From Phaeosphaeria sp. MPI-PUGE-AT-0046c (lineage: Eukaryota > Ascomycota > Dothideomycetes > Pleosporales > Phaeosphaeriaceae): 64,000 nucleotides of DNA. This document shows positions 1-9,218 of this stretch, in pieces. The notes beneath the pieces were generated by a model. The model saw only the letters and a program-made list of their open reading frames with translations, did no database searches and had not been told where the DNA came from. The DNA is taken from assembly GCA_020747045.1 (NCBI GenBank), contig JAGTJN010000007.1, positions 992,001-1,056,000 of the forward strand. The letters run 5' to 3'. Within the stretch, counting starts at the first letter, position 1, and each line of letters starts with the position of its first letter. Position numbers and translations under genes: made by a program.

Positions 1-1125
1 TCATGATCATCGCTCTCATTCTCGTTTGCGGTGGAGGCCCAAGCAAGGGCATCTACTCAGAGTACTGGGGTGCCCGCACTTGGTACGACCCGGGTGCATT
101 CAACAACGGCTTCAAGGGTTTCTGTACCGTCTTCGTCACTGCCGCCTTCTCCTTCTCCGGAACTGAGCTGGTCGGTCTTGCCGCTGCTGAGACCAAGAAC
201 CCCCTCAAGTCGCTCCCTGGAGCTATCCGTCAGGTTTTCTGGCGTATCACCCTCTTCTATGTCCTCGGCCTCACCTTTGTCGGTCTTCTTGTCAGGTACG
301 ACGACGACCGTCTGCTTGGTGCCGCGGGTGGTCAGTCCAACACCTCGCCCTTTGTCATTGCTGCCAAGGACGCCGGTCTCGTTGGATTTGACAGCTTCAT
401 GAACGTTGTCATTCTCGTCTCCGTCGTCTCCATCGGTGTCTCCGGTATCTACGGTGGCTCGCGAACTCTCACCGCGCTCGCTGACCAGGGCTACGCTCCC
501 AAGATCTTCACCTACATTGATCGCTCCGGTCGTCCTCTCTGGTCTGTTGTCTTCGTCCTCGCCTGGGGTGGTCTCGCCTACATGAACTTGGCCGCTACCG
601 GTGTGGTTGTTTTCAACTGGTTCGTCGCCTTGTCCGGTCTTGCTGCCCTCTTCACTTGGGGCTCCATTTGCCTGGCCCACATCCGTTTCCGCAAGGCTTG
701 GGCTTACCACGGCCACACCCTTGACGAGATTCCATTCAAGGCTGCTGGCGGTGTCTGGGGCTCTTGGCTCGGATTGGGCATTATTGTCGTCGTCCTCATC
801 GCTCAGGTAAGCTTTCTTCCTTCACATGATTCTTTTGACGTATACTAACATGTCTCAGTTCTACACTGCCATCTCTCCCATCGGCCTCGAGGAAGGCAAG
901 AAGACCGGCACCGTCTCCGACTTCTTCTCCGCCTACCTCGCCTTCTTCGTTGTCATTGCTTTCTGGATTGCCGGTTACTTCTGGAAGCGCGAGGGATGGC
1001 TCCGCACTGCCCAGATGGATGTTGACACTGGTCGCCGTGAGCTCGACTGGGATCTCATCAACGCCGAGCGCGCAGAGATGAAGACCTGGCCTGCGTGGAA
1101 GCGCCTTCTCCACCGCCTCTTCTAG
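1..1125 (+). CDS. General amino acid permease, 3' part (cut by window start)
   Basis: The window opens inside this gene. The first exon runs to 806, an intron occupies 807-858 (GTAAGC donor, actaac branch site, CAG acceptor) and the last exon is 859-1125. About 356 residues remain, forming a series of hydrophobic segments. The stretch FSGTELVGLAAAETKNP is the signature of the fungal amino acid transporter family (APC superfamily), which imports amino acids by proton symport at the plasma membrane. The cytosolic tail, containing TGRRELDWDL and ending KRLLHRLF, is typical of GAP1-like permeases of filamentous fungi. The N-terminal cytosolic region and first membrane helices lie outside the window. 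Substrate range cannot be read from this part; a general or broad-range permease is the most likely role. The family call is firm, the paralogue is not. Confidence 0.9.
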
Positions 1126-1588
1126 ACGTCTGCGTTTGGTCGAGGACCGGAGTTGTATAGTCATTTTTGACGTAGCGTTTTCTTATGCGCAACATTTTGT
1201 ATAGACTTGTTGTCGCTCCGATTCGCTGTATCTACTTTGTACATGAAAAACCTAGCTACATAACTAGCTGGCACTCTGTTTAAAATGAGTGTTAATATAC
1301 CGTCGCTTCTGAAGCGTGTCTGAATTGCAAACAAAGCCCCACCCTGCCTATGTTATTTCACGTGCTCGCAAGCCCCATGATAATCCCTGGCGTTGAGCCC
1401 ACCCAATTGCCACGCGCGTGTGCAAAACCAACATCAAGAACCACCACACCTCTTACCAGGACGTCAAAAGAAAATTTATTCCACGCCGCATTCGTCAATT
1501 TAAGCTTAAATCCCACACCCCTACATCACCACCGTTTGCGGCGTGCATTTAAGCTCCCTCGCCAAACTGCCGGGCTTGGACAGCCCTT

Positions 1589-1604
1589 GCGCGCGCGCGC
1601 GCGC
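1589..1604. repeat. (GC)8 dinucleotide run
   Basis: Sixteen bases of uninterrupted alternating G and C sit in intergenic DNA. Alternating GC tracts can adopt Z-form DNA; no function is implied here. Confidence 0.85.
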
Positions 1605-1786
1605 CCTGGTCTGCCGCACCCGCTCGACTCAACTCAGATCTGAGGCCAGATGACGGCATCCGCGCCCCGGACCCAAACGCTGACCTGACCGGACCAGGCG
1701 CGCGGGTGTGGCGCGGTGTTTCTTGTTTGTGCTGCGGCGTGGTGCTTGGATGAGCTTGGGATGTGTAGCTGGGATTTACTTTGCGT

Positions 1787-1826
1787 GGGGAGGGGGAGTG
1801 TTGGAGGTGGGGTTTTGGGGGGTGGG
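1787..1826 (+). other. G-run cluster, possible quadruplex
   Basis: Five runs of three to six G occur within 40 bases (1787-1790, 1792-1796, 1809-1812, 1817-1822, 1824-1826). One spacer is 12 bases, longer than the usual limit of 7, so this is a loose rather than canonical quadruplex motif. Confidence 0.4.
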
Positions 1827-2692
1827 ATTATCAGACTTGAGATAGCACAGCCTCGATGTACCGATTAGATCTTCGTCTTATCTACTCTTCGAATTATGGT
1901 GCTGACATGCACTGTGTCTGCTTATGTTTCGACACACTATGATGCATGGTCCGATGTGAGCGTCGAAGGGATGCTGGGGAGTTTCTTATATTACTTTTGT
2001 ATCAAACCTGGAATCACACACCTGTTGGAGAAGCCGCGGGGAATAACCTTTTATTCCAGGCATGTAAACTCGAAAAGAGGATCAAGGTTACATGTAGTCT
2101 TCTTCTTATAAGGGATGCTTTGAAACCTGTCTCCATGCTGCTAAATTTGTGCCTGGGTGATGCTGCCGTTGTGAATATGTCAAGCAACACATGCGAAGAT
2201 ATAGGGTTTGGTAGCTTGTTGGCAAGCGTCTAAGATAAAACGTGCAAGTAAAATGGTTAGGATCATTAAGCGACAACATCTCTCCATACGCTCCCTGGTG
2301 CACGTTGAGCCGAAGGAGGACATGTGATGATACGATGCGAGGTTCACGTCGATGGCTCAGATGACGAGCTTCGACATCAAGCACAATAGCACATTAGGAT
2401 AGAGTGTAAAATTGGAAGCACGAGTCTACCAAGGATGTTACACTATCCATACAAACCGAAAATTGACGGATATATTGCGCGCTCTGTGTGTGCATTTGCA
2501 AACAAACATCTGTCTCTACCGCGTCGATTACCACCTCTTTAAGAACAACAGACCACCTCAGTTCAATGCTCACGCACAGGCGACGTGTTGACTGAATCAA
2601 ACCTGCATACCACCCATTAGCCTTGTGTTCACTCTGTTTCGCACCGCACTTTGTCCCTCGAAGAAGCAAAGCAGAAGGAGAAGAAAAAAGGC

Positions 2693-4042
2693 TCACAACC
2701 TAGCACTATCCTCCTTGTATCCCTTATCATCACCACCGACCAGATCCTCAAAGCGCCGCTCTACAGTCCGCACATCAGCAGCCAAGTCGTGCTGCCATAT
2801 CCACGCAAATCGTGCGTTGAGATTCTCCACGCTCTTGACAATGTCATTGCCCGCTACAGGATCCATGAGGTTATATACCTCTCCACACGCGTGTGACGTG
2901 ATGACCTGTTTCTGCGCGCGTGGTCTGCGGATTTCATCGTACGCCTGGAACGCTGCTTCGATTGTCCTTGTGCGAAGGTGAGACGGGGTAGCCAGTGTCG
3001 ATGCTGGCGTGGCCTTGTGAAGTTTGCCCAGGACTCGAGAAAGTATGAGTGCGTCTTCGAGACATTGGCCTGCGCCGGCGCCTTGGTGTGGCCCGCCTGC
3101 GTGCGCAACGTCGCCGAGCATGCAGATGAGGGAATTGTAGTAGGTGGGTGTAGTGGCGTGGTGGAAAATGCCCCAGCGGGTGGGCTTTGCCCAGTTTAGG
3201 AGCTTCATCAGGCGCGGGTCCGGATTTGAGGCGTCAAAGTCGGCTAACATCTCCTCTCTTGAGACTTCGTACGTAGTATCTGTGTGTCGCCATGGTGTTG
3301 GATCGCGCTTGAAAGCTACGACGTTCATCTCATTGCCGTAGCTGATGGGGTAAGTGGAGAGATTGGCGCCTGTGCTCATGTACATTTTCGCGTCCGTGGC
3401 GAGGTCCCCTAATATCTCTTTTGACTCTTCCATGGATATGATGGCTCTGTAGACGTATTTGCCTGTGTACTGTGGCTCGACATATTCCGGATACCGGTCT
3501 TGAAGTACCAACCGCCGTGTAAAACCTTTGACGCCATCGCTGCCGATCACTGCAGCGTGTTGGACGACTTCGCCGTCTTCGAAGATGAGAGACACACTGT
3601 CATGTCTTTGCTCGACTGTCTTGACTCTCTTGTTGAATCGCACGGCGTCTTCCTTGATGAAGCTAGTCATAATATCCAAGAGATCCTTTCGGTGTGCGCC
3701 AGTCCGTTCAAAATATTCCGCTCCCCAACCACCATTTCCCCACCAATCCTCTCCTTCGCCCAGACCCACTTCCATGCGCATGGCTTCCATCATCACATGT
3801 CTCTTTTCTGGCTTCAAGTTTCCAGTCGCAATCTTCATGTACATTTCCCGGAAGCGGCTATCAATCATGTCCATGGCGGTGAGAGCATTGGGACCAAGAC
3901 CGACGCCGGCGCCAACTGCTGAAAATGCTGGCGCCGATTCGTAGAGTGTGTAAGGTACATCGAGATGGTTGAGGCCAATTGCCAGTGCAAGGCCTCCTAT
4001 TCCTGCACCGATGATGGCAATGTTAAAGTCGGAGGTACTCAT
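2693..4042 (-). CDS. FAD-dependent monooxygenase, salicylate hydroxylase type
   Basis: A single-exon gene of 449 residues, the usual length for the family. Group A flavoprotein monooxygenases use NAD(P)H and O2 to hydroxylate aromatic rings, in the salicylate case with decarboxylation. Visible features are the dinucleotide-binding GAGIGG at residues 12-17 within a beta-alpha-beta fold, the middle DG motif (GSDGVKG), and the LGDVAHAGGPHQGAGAGQ segment near residue 310 that binds the FAD ribityl chain. The last three residues, ARL, match the C-terminal peroxisomal signal pattern (small, basic, Leu), so peroxisomal location is possible. It lies downstream of, and on the same strand as, the ACMSD-like gene, 0.8 kb away, and close to a racemase-superfamily gene, suggesting shared use in breaking down an aromatic or heteroaromatic acid. 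The substrate is not determined; 6-hydroxynicotinate-type substrates are an alternative to salicylate. Confidence 0.88.
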   Translation of the reverse strand: MSTSDFNIAIIGAGIGGLALAIGLNHLDVPYTLYESAPAFSAVGAGVGLGPNALTAMDMIDSRFREMYMKIATGNLKPEKRHVMMEAMRMEVGLGEGEDWWGNGGWGAEYFERTGAHRKDLLDIMTSFIKEDAVRFNKRVKTVEQRHDSVSLIFEDGEVVQHAAVIGSDGVKGFTRRLVLQDRYPEYVEPQYTGKYVYRAIISMEESKEILGDLATDAKMYMSTGANLSTYPISYGNEMNVVAFKRDPTPWRHTDTTYEVSREEMLADFDASNPDPRLMKLLNWAKPTRWGIFHHATTPTYYNSLICMLGDVAHAGGPHQGAGAGQCLEDALILSRVLGKLHKATPASTLATPSHLRTRTIEAAFQAYDEIRRPRAQKQVITSHACGEVYNLMDPVAGNDIVKSVENLNARFAWIWQHDLAADVRTVERRFEDLVGGDDKGYKEDSARL

Positions 4043-4854
4043 CGTTCCCTTTTGGCGCGATTAAATGTTGAGGAAGCTTGTAAAAAATAAAAGCAGATGC
4101 AAATCGAAACGTGGCCTTCAATGCATCTGTCAGGTTCGCGCAATGCTGGAGTGAGGCCTAGAGACAAAAAGGCGACGTCCTTAGATTAGGTACAAATTAT
4201 TCCATTGCTTGCGTGTTGACATCAGATCATCTTTCGTATCGCAGCGTATCTCGCTTGCAAGGAAGTCGGCAAACCAACATGCGCTGGTATACGCTTTGTC
4301 GCAATGTGGGTAAGGTTGGCTAATCATGGGTTTCATAGCTCTAGAGACCGTGTCGGCAGGGGATGTTCGTGTGTCCGAGGAGTCGGAAGAATGTTGGAAT
4401 GGCGGCAGAGTGTAGTGCGCGAGGTGCCCTCGTGGCGTGCCAGAGTGGATTCATCGGTGGCATGCACCCTATCAAAGATCGAGACTACAGCCGGATGGTT
4501 GCATCCGCTGTTTGTCGCTTAGAACATATTGTAGTGGAGTTTTGCTATTGTATGCATGATGCCGAGATGCAGTGCTTATGCCGTGCAGGACGATCATCGG
4601 TCAGGAAAGAAGCAACCGAAATATGCCGCATGGAGGCACCGCGGCCTCTGGATTGGCCGAGCACCAGAGAAGCGACGACTATTGAAGACAAGCGAACGAC
4701 ATTTGTTGGAGAATACACAAGCAATCTAATTCCGCCGCTGGAATGGAAGTGCGGAACTGACCTTGGCAGAAATGCGGGGTTACAACATGACGTGCAATAG
4801 TGGCTTGACGTCCTAGACAATGAAGGTATACAATCCCATATTATATCAGAGTTT
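4043..4854. other. Intergenic stretch, 0.8 kb
   Basis: Upstream region of the monooxygenase gene (minus strand) and 3' flank of the ACMSD-like gene. Open frames on either strand are short and unlike known proteins. I see no repeat or RNA gene. Confidence 0.6.
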
Positions 4855-5934
4855 TCACCGATGTTCTCCTCTGAGCGTGAGGATTCTCACCGCATTTCCT
4901 CCCATAAAATTCTGGAATTCTACAGTCTGTTGGCCGAAGCACTTCTCTGCTACGTCTCTGTTCCTGACCATCGAATCGTACCTATTATCGTCTCTGACAC
5001 TTGGAAACAAAGGGTGGTCTGTCCCGAACATAATTCTCTCATGACCAACGGTGTCTGTAGCAGCTCGTAGAGCTACACTGTCGAACGTGATACCGTCGAG
5101 GTATACGTTCTGCTCCAATACATCGCGTACACTTCTAGGCGAAGTGCTCAAGAGATGGGACTGGAACGCCTTGTCGTTTGCAATGCACGCTTCGATGCGC
5201 CCAACAACCGAGGGTAAAGTTCCCCCTGCGTGTGGGAGAATGATCTCCAACGTTGGGACTTTGTCGAAGATGTGTGCAAGATACATACGTGTGAACGCAA
5301 CAGTAGTCTCGGTAGTGAAACCTAGTGACACTGGTAGAACTTGCCCATACGAGCCGCAACAAGGTCCGAAGACGTCCATTGGGAGTCCGTAGTTAGGATG
5401 GAGAAATACTGGTAATTTGAGCTGTGCCAGTGCTTCAAAGACAGGCATGAACGCAGGATCATCGATACCGGCACCGTAGCCTGCATAGCCCATGACCACT
5501 CCTCTGCAATGCACAAGTGCTTTCACTCTTTGGATGACTTCGAGCACAGTCTCCAATGGTGCAGTGAGTGGTAGAACGGCAAAATGATACAGTCTCCCTT
5601 CATGTTCCCTACACATGTCTTCCATCTCCTGATTGATTTTTGCAGCGATATCTCCAGCTTCTGCTCTTTCCTCTGCCGTTGTCAAGAAATCCAGCCATGG
5701 ATTACCCAAAGACAATACGGAGATCTCGATGCCATGCTGATCCATGACTTTTATCTTGGTCGCTACATCATAGAGGTTGGGGAGAAGCGGCTTACCCGTC
5801 ACACCCGGTCGATTGACCAATGTGTTGGCAGTGGTGTCGATATAAGGTGGGACGCCTCGCGAACGCAGCAGCGATATCCATGTTGTCGGGTATAAATGCG
5901 AGTGGATGTCAACGACTGGCGGATTTGCTGACAT
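4855..5934 (-). CDS. Amidohydrolase-family metal-dependent decarboxylase (ACMSD-like)
   Basis: A single-exon gene of 359 residues belonging to amidohydrolase family 2, the group of 2-amino-3-carboxymuconate-6-semialdehyde decarboxylase and of fungal hydroxybenzoate and iso-orotate decarboxylases. These TIM-barrel enzymes remove CO2 from aromatic or muconate-type acids with one divalent metal, usually zinc. The metal ligands are recognisable: HxH in DIHSHLYP (His11 and His13), a histidine in FLHPNYG, a histidine in LPHAGG and an aspartate in FGTDHPLF. There is no signal peptide, so the enzyme should be cytosolic. The start chosen is the first Met, directly before the DIHSH motif, which is usual for the family. 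It is transcribed away from the racemase-superfamily gene across a 0.5 kb spacer. The precise substrate is unknown. The family assignment is secure. Confidence 0.85.
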   Translation of the reverse strand: MSANPPVVDIHSHLYPTTWISLLRSRGVPPYIDTTANTLVNRPGVTGKPLLPNLYDVATKIKVMDQHGIEISVLSLGNPWLDFLTTAEERAEAGDIAAKINQEMEDMCREHEGRLYHFAVLPLTAPLETVLEVIQRVKALVHCRGVVMGYAGYGAGIDDPAFMPVFEALAQLKLPVFLHPNYGLPMDVFGPCCGSYGQVLPVSLGFTTETTVAFTRMYLAHIFDKVPTLEIILPHAGGTLPSVVGRIEACIANDKAFQSHLLSTSPRSVRDVLEQNVYLDGITFDSVALRAATDTVGHERIMFGTDHPLFPSVRDDNRYDSMVRNRDVAEKCFGQQTVEFQNFMGGNAVRILTLRGEHR

Positions 5935-6437
5935 GCTGATGTTTGTTGGTCGAGCATGGGACTCGATTAGCGACTCGACACTTCAGGCAGGTTTGGCGCA
6001 GCGTGTCGCACAGAATGCTCTAACAGATTCGAGGTGTCCAACATTACGTGCATGAGAGCCCTGTGTCGAGCGCATGTAGATATCCACGACTGAGTCCTGA
6101 ACTTCTTGGTAGGCGTGGCCCTTGCTCGTTGGTAATGTGGAGTCAGATGAGGGGAGGTGTGCAGGAAACACCTTTCCGATGCGGCTGCAAGGAGCCGGCC
6201 AAGAGCCACATGGCCTGATGAGCGCAACAGCTATGCGAAACGGTCACGGCAAAGAAGCCGCATGCAGCAGGAGCCTATGAATGTTCATTAGCGTTTGTGA
6301 TGGTGGCATAAGATGTGATTCCAAGTAGAAGGTCCGCGAGATGGTCGTCGAGACCCAACACGAAACGTTCTCTTCGCCGGATAAAGTAAAGTTGAGTTTG
6401 TTGCGAGAAACGGGCTTGCATGGTCTAACAGGAGTAG
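5935..6437. promoter_or_regulatory. Divergent promoter region between decarboxylase and isomerase-like genes
   Basis: These 503 bases separate two divergently transcribed genes and must hold both 5' UTRs and promoters. I did not find a clear TATA box or a convincing shared binding palindrome. Co-regulation is inferred from the geometry alone. Confidence 0.5.
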
Positions 6438-7298
6438 ATGCCAAATTATCATTTTTCGCCGCGTGGTTCGTTTGCTGTGATACTGCCGTCCACCAATGTT
6501 GCTGTCGAAGCAGAGTATGGGCAAATGCTCGTGCCTGGGATTTCGTGGCATTCGGGGCGTATCTTGATTCGAGATCCCGTGCTGGATAGTGATGCCAAGT
6601 TCGATCAGTTTATGATTGACTTGCGGAAAGAGATTGGAAATGCAGTGGAGAATGTGATGACGGCACATCCGGACTTCATGGGTAAGCAAGAGTTATTGCG
6701 TCCGCTGGTTACAGGCAGGTAGCTGATAATCATGAACATAGTCATGGGCATGTCGTCGGAGACATTTTGGGGCGGGTAAGTTGTTCATCCAAAAAACATG
6801 TACACGCGACTGACTTCCTAACCTAGGAAGGCGGGAGCCGCAAAGTTCGAAGCTCTCATGAAAGATCTTTCCGGTGGTCTGGACATTACTACAGGCGCAC
6901 AGGCAGTCAACGCTGCCCTGGGTAAGCTGGGAGCAAAGCGCATAGGCATCATCACGCCGTACCAGACTGTTGGTGACGAGCAGGTCAAGGCGTACATGAC
7001 CGAATGTGGCTATGATGTTGCAGCGATCCACGGTCTAAAGTGTCCAACAGCGAAGGCAATCGCCGATGTGCCGCCCGAAGTGCTGAAAGATGCATTCCGC
7101 AAGGTTGACGGACCTGATGTGGAAGCGCTTGTGCAAGCAGGGACTAATCTCTTCTGTGCAAAGGTTGCTGCTGAGCTTGAGGCAGAGTTGGGGAAACCAG
7201 TAATCGCGATTAATACTGCAACTGTGTGGCATGCGTACCGTACGCATGGTATTGAGGATAAAGTAAAGGGTTTTGGGTGTTTACTAGAGAAATATTAG
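6438..7298 (+). CDS. Asp/Glu racemase superfamily enzyme (maleate isomerase / arylmalonate decarboxylase type)
   Basis: A three-exon gene: 6438-6681, 6742-6775 and 6827-7298, with introns of 60 and 51 nt. The spliced frame gives 249 residues, the normal size for maleate cis-trans isomerases and arylmalonate decarboxylases. The N-terminal half has ILPSTNVAVEAE, matching the substrate-binding PSxN region. The tiny middle exon restores GMSSETFWGG (residues 84-93), and the C-terminal half has GTNLFCAKVAAELE with Cys203 followed by GKPVIAINTATVWHA. Two-base enzymes of this superfamily use two cysteines; here the first is absent (Met85 stands in that region) and only Cys203 is seen, as in one-cysteine decarboxylases. 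It may isomerise a maleate-like product or decarboxylate a malonate. Its place beside a flavin monooxygenase and an ACMSD-like decarboxylase suggests a late step in the same breakdown route. The enzyme is probably cytosolic. Confidence 0.82.
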
Positions 7299-7876
7299 CA
7301 AAGCAAGCCAACAGATATATCAAGAAACAACAAAAAACCGGAATGAACCTTAGATTTCTCAACAGAGCTCCGTAAGCGCAAAATGATACGCGAAATTTGG
7401 AATCGTCCACAGATCCTGGAGCAAAGGTGATTGAGTCCTTACCCATGACCTAGGTGTACAAACATGGAGTATCGTCTACATCAAAGCCCCATCGGTTGTC
7501 TATTATGCCGAGTAACAAATCCTACTACGACTAAACAGCGGCACCCCAAGTCCTGATCAACCTGGTACAAGCCAAGCACATCACTGTAAATTCTCTGAAT
7601 ATATCCACCTGTTTGATGGTGTGCGTCTACAACAATTTGAACACACTCAAGTTACCAAAATAATGTCCATATTCAATTTTTTACCTTTGTTAACATATTC
7701 ATGTTGATACGATAATGAAAAATTCGTCACTGATCAAATAGCTAGACTTATTGACACCCGCCGCTCATGACCATGATTAAAGCACTCAACTTTCGTAGAT
7801 CTCCGGGATGCTCAACACATTTGGTCAACTATACCCTTTCATATACTCGACTGATCACCACACTAAATTCTTCCCC
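7299..7876. other. Intergenic stretch between convergent genes
   Basis: About 0.6 kb holding the 3' ends of the isomerase-like gene and the GNAT gene. It is AT-rich around 7660-7740, as expected for 3' UTRs and polyadenylation signals. I see no gene in it. Confidence 0.6.
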
Positions 7877-8566
7877 TCAATCCCGCCCACTCTGCATTTC
7901 CCCCAGCACAAAATCCCGCTTTAGCACTAACAACCGATATCCATATCTCGAGCCCCAATGTCCCACCGGCTGCTCATAACTCCGTACTTCTTCTACCCAC
8001 CCTCTATTCTTCCAGAACCTCCCATTCAACTCCTCGACCGCTTGCGTCCAAATAGTCACCTTTTCACATCCACCCTCTCTCGCCTGTGTCTGCAACTTTT
8101 CCACCAACGCATCAATACATGTCCCCGCATGCCCCTTCCTCATGTACTCAGGCAGCGTAGTGACTGTAAGGATCTCCCAACCCTCTTCCTCCGCCCCCTT
8201 GTCTCCTCTGCAGTTTTCTAAATCCCCCTTCCACCTCTTCGTCGCCGCGCACGCAATCGGCTTCTCGCTCCATCTCTCCTCCCGTCTCGCCTCGTCATCG
8301 TCTTGGTGAATTCGATGGTAAAGAACAGCAAACATCCCGTCCTCGCCTACAGTCTCGAATAAGGTCTCCGGCGAAGGCAATCTTGCCCCGTAGATGTATT
8401 CCCAGCGCAGTTTCCGCTCCGCCGTCATGTAGGAATACCCCTCGTTCACAAAGGCCCTTATTGATTCTGCAAGAGTAGGAGATGCGCGAATGGAGGAGGC
8501 ATGGTGAAAGCGAAGTTCCAGTTCTGTTGCCGGCTCTGGATTCGAGTTCACAGTAGAAGCGGACAT
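7877..8566 (-). CDS. GNAT-family N-acetyltransferase
   Basis: A single-exon gene of 229 residues. The central part, TVTTLPEYMRKGHAGTCIDALVEKL, carries the acetyl-CoA pyrophosphate-binding pattern (R/Q-x-x-G-x-G/A) that defines the GNAT fold, preceded by a beta strand (WEILTVTTL). The following ...CEKVTIWTQAVEELNGRFWKNRGWVE is the usual strand-helix pairing in which the substrate side closes. Such proteins transfer an acetyl group from acetyl-CoA to an amine of a small molecule or protein. A Glu/Asp-rich insert (EDDDEARREE-like, then NCRGDKGAEEEG) sits before the core. There is no signal peptide or membrane segment. The substrate cannot be deduced, and neighbours give no functional hint. The 3' end faces that of the isomerase-like gene. 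Confidence 0.75.
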   Translation of the reverse strand: MSASTVNSNPEPATELELRFHHASSIRASPTLAESIRAFVNEGYSYMTAERKLRWEYIYGARLPSPETLFETVGEDGMFAVLYHRIHQDDDEARREERWSEKPIACAATKRWKGDLENCRGDKGAEEEGWEILTVTTLPEYMRKGHAGTCIDALVEKLQTQAREGGCEKVTIWTQAVEELNGRFWKNRGWVEEVRSYEQPVGHWGSRYGYRLLVLKRDFVLGEMQSGRD

Positions 8567-9218
8567 GATGCCTTCGCGGAGTATAGGGGTCGATACTTGG
8601 ATTTCGGATTATGTAGAGGCTTTTTTGTGATTCAGAGTTCAGAGGTTTCAAACTTTAAGGACTGTTTACTCTTGTAATCCTCGCTTGCAGAGCGTAGGGC
8701 GCGCCAAGGGCGGCGTGGGCCTTGCTTTATCGGGAAGCGCGGGTATGCCAACAATCAATCCACTGGCAATACATGCATCATTGTGTAGTTGTCACTTTCG
8801 AGGTTCCTTTACCCGTGGTTGTTGACAAGTATTGGCGATATTGGTGGAGTGGGCACCAAAGAGGCGTAGAGCTTGTCGAATCCAAGATTCACAAGATAAC
8901 AGATTGAACACCAAGGATAACAGCTTTGGGGAATTAGCGCCTTGCCAAAGTTCCATTACTCATTATCGAACTGTCTTGCAGTCTGTCTGGGCCTTCCAGG
9001 ATTATCTGATACCTGCTGAGTTCCGATCCTTGCCCATCCAACCAGATTGATATCAACGACAGGAAAAGAAATGTAATGCTCGACGAAGGTCCTAGCTAGA
9101 AGAAATACCGTGTGTCTATCATTGTCCCTGATGACAAACTGAAACGATAGTATACAGTGTGCTTGATTATACACAGAGAAAAGCAACCTCAAGAACCCAA
9201 GTCATGTACAAAGTAAGA
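8567..9218. other. Intergenic stretch, 0.65 kb
   Basis: Holds the promoter side of the GNAT gene (minus strand) and the 3' flank of the DGAT2 gene. No gene, repeat or clear control element seen. Confidence 0.6.

Larger units (their letters stand above)
1126..2692. other. Intergenic stretch, about 1.6 kb, no gene seen
   Basis: This lies between the permease 3' end and the 3' end of the FAD monooxygenase gene, so the flanking genes converge. Open frames here are short and show no family features. It contains a (GC)8 run and a G-rich tract, listed separately. The rest looks like ordinary AT-balanced spacer and 3' UTR sequence. Confidence 0.6.

Noticed and set aside
57..716. 219-codon minus-strand open frame over the permease
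   Set aside because: Antisense to a clear transporter; acidic, Asp/Gly/Glu-rich composition expected from the reverse of C-biased codons.
1350..1643. 97-codon plus-strand frame after the permease
   Set aside because: Runs through the (GC)8 tract; low-complexity translation only.
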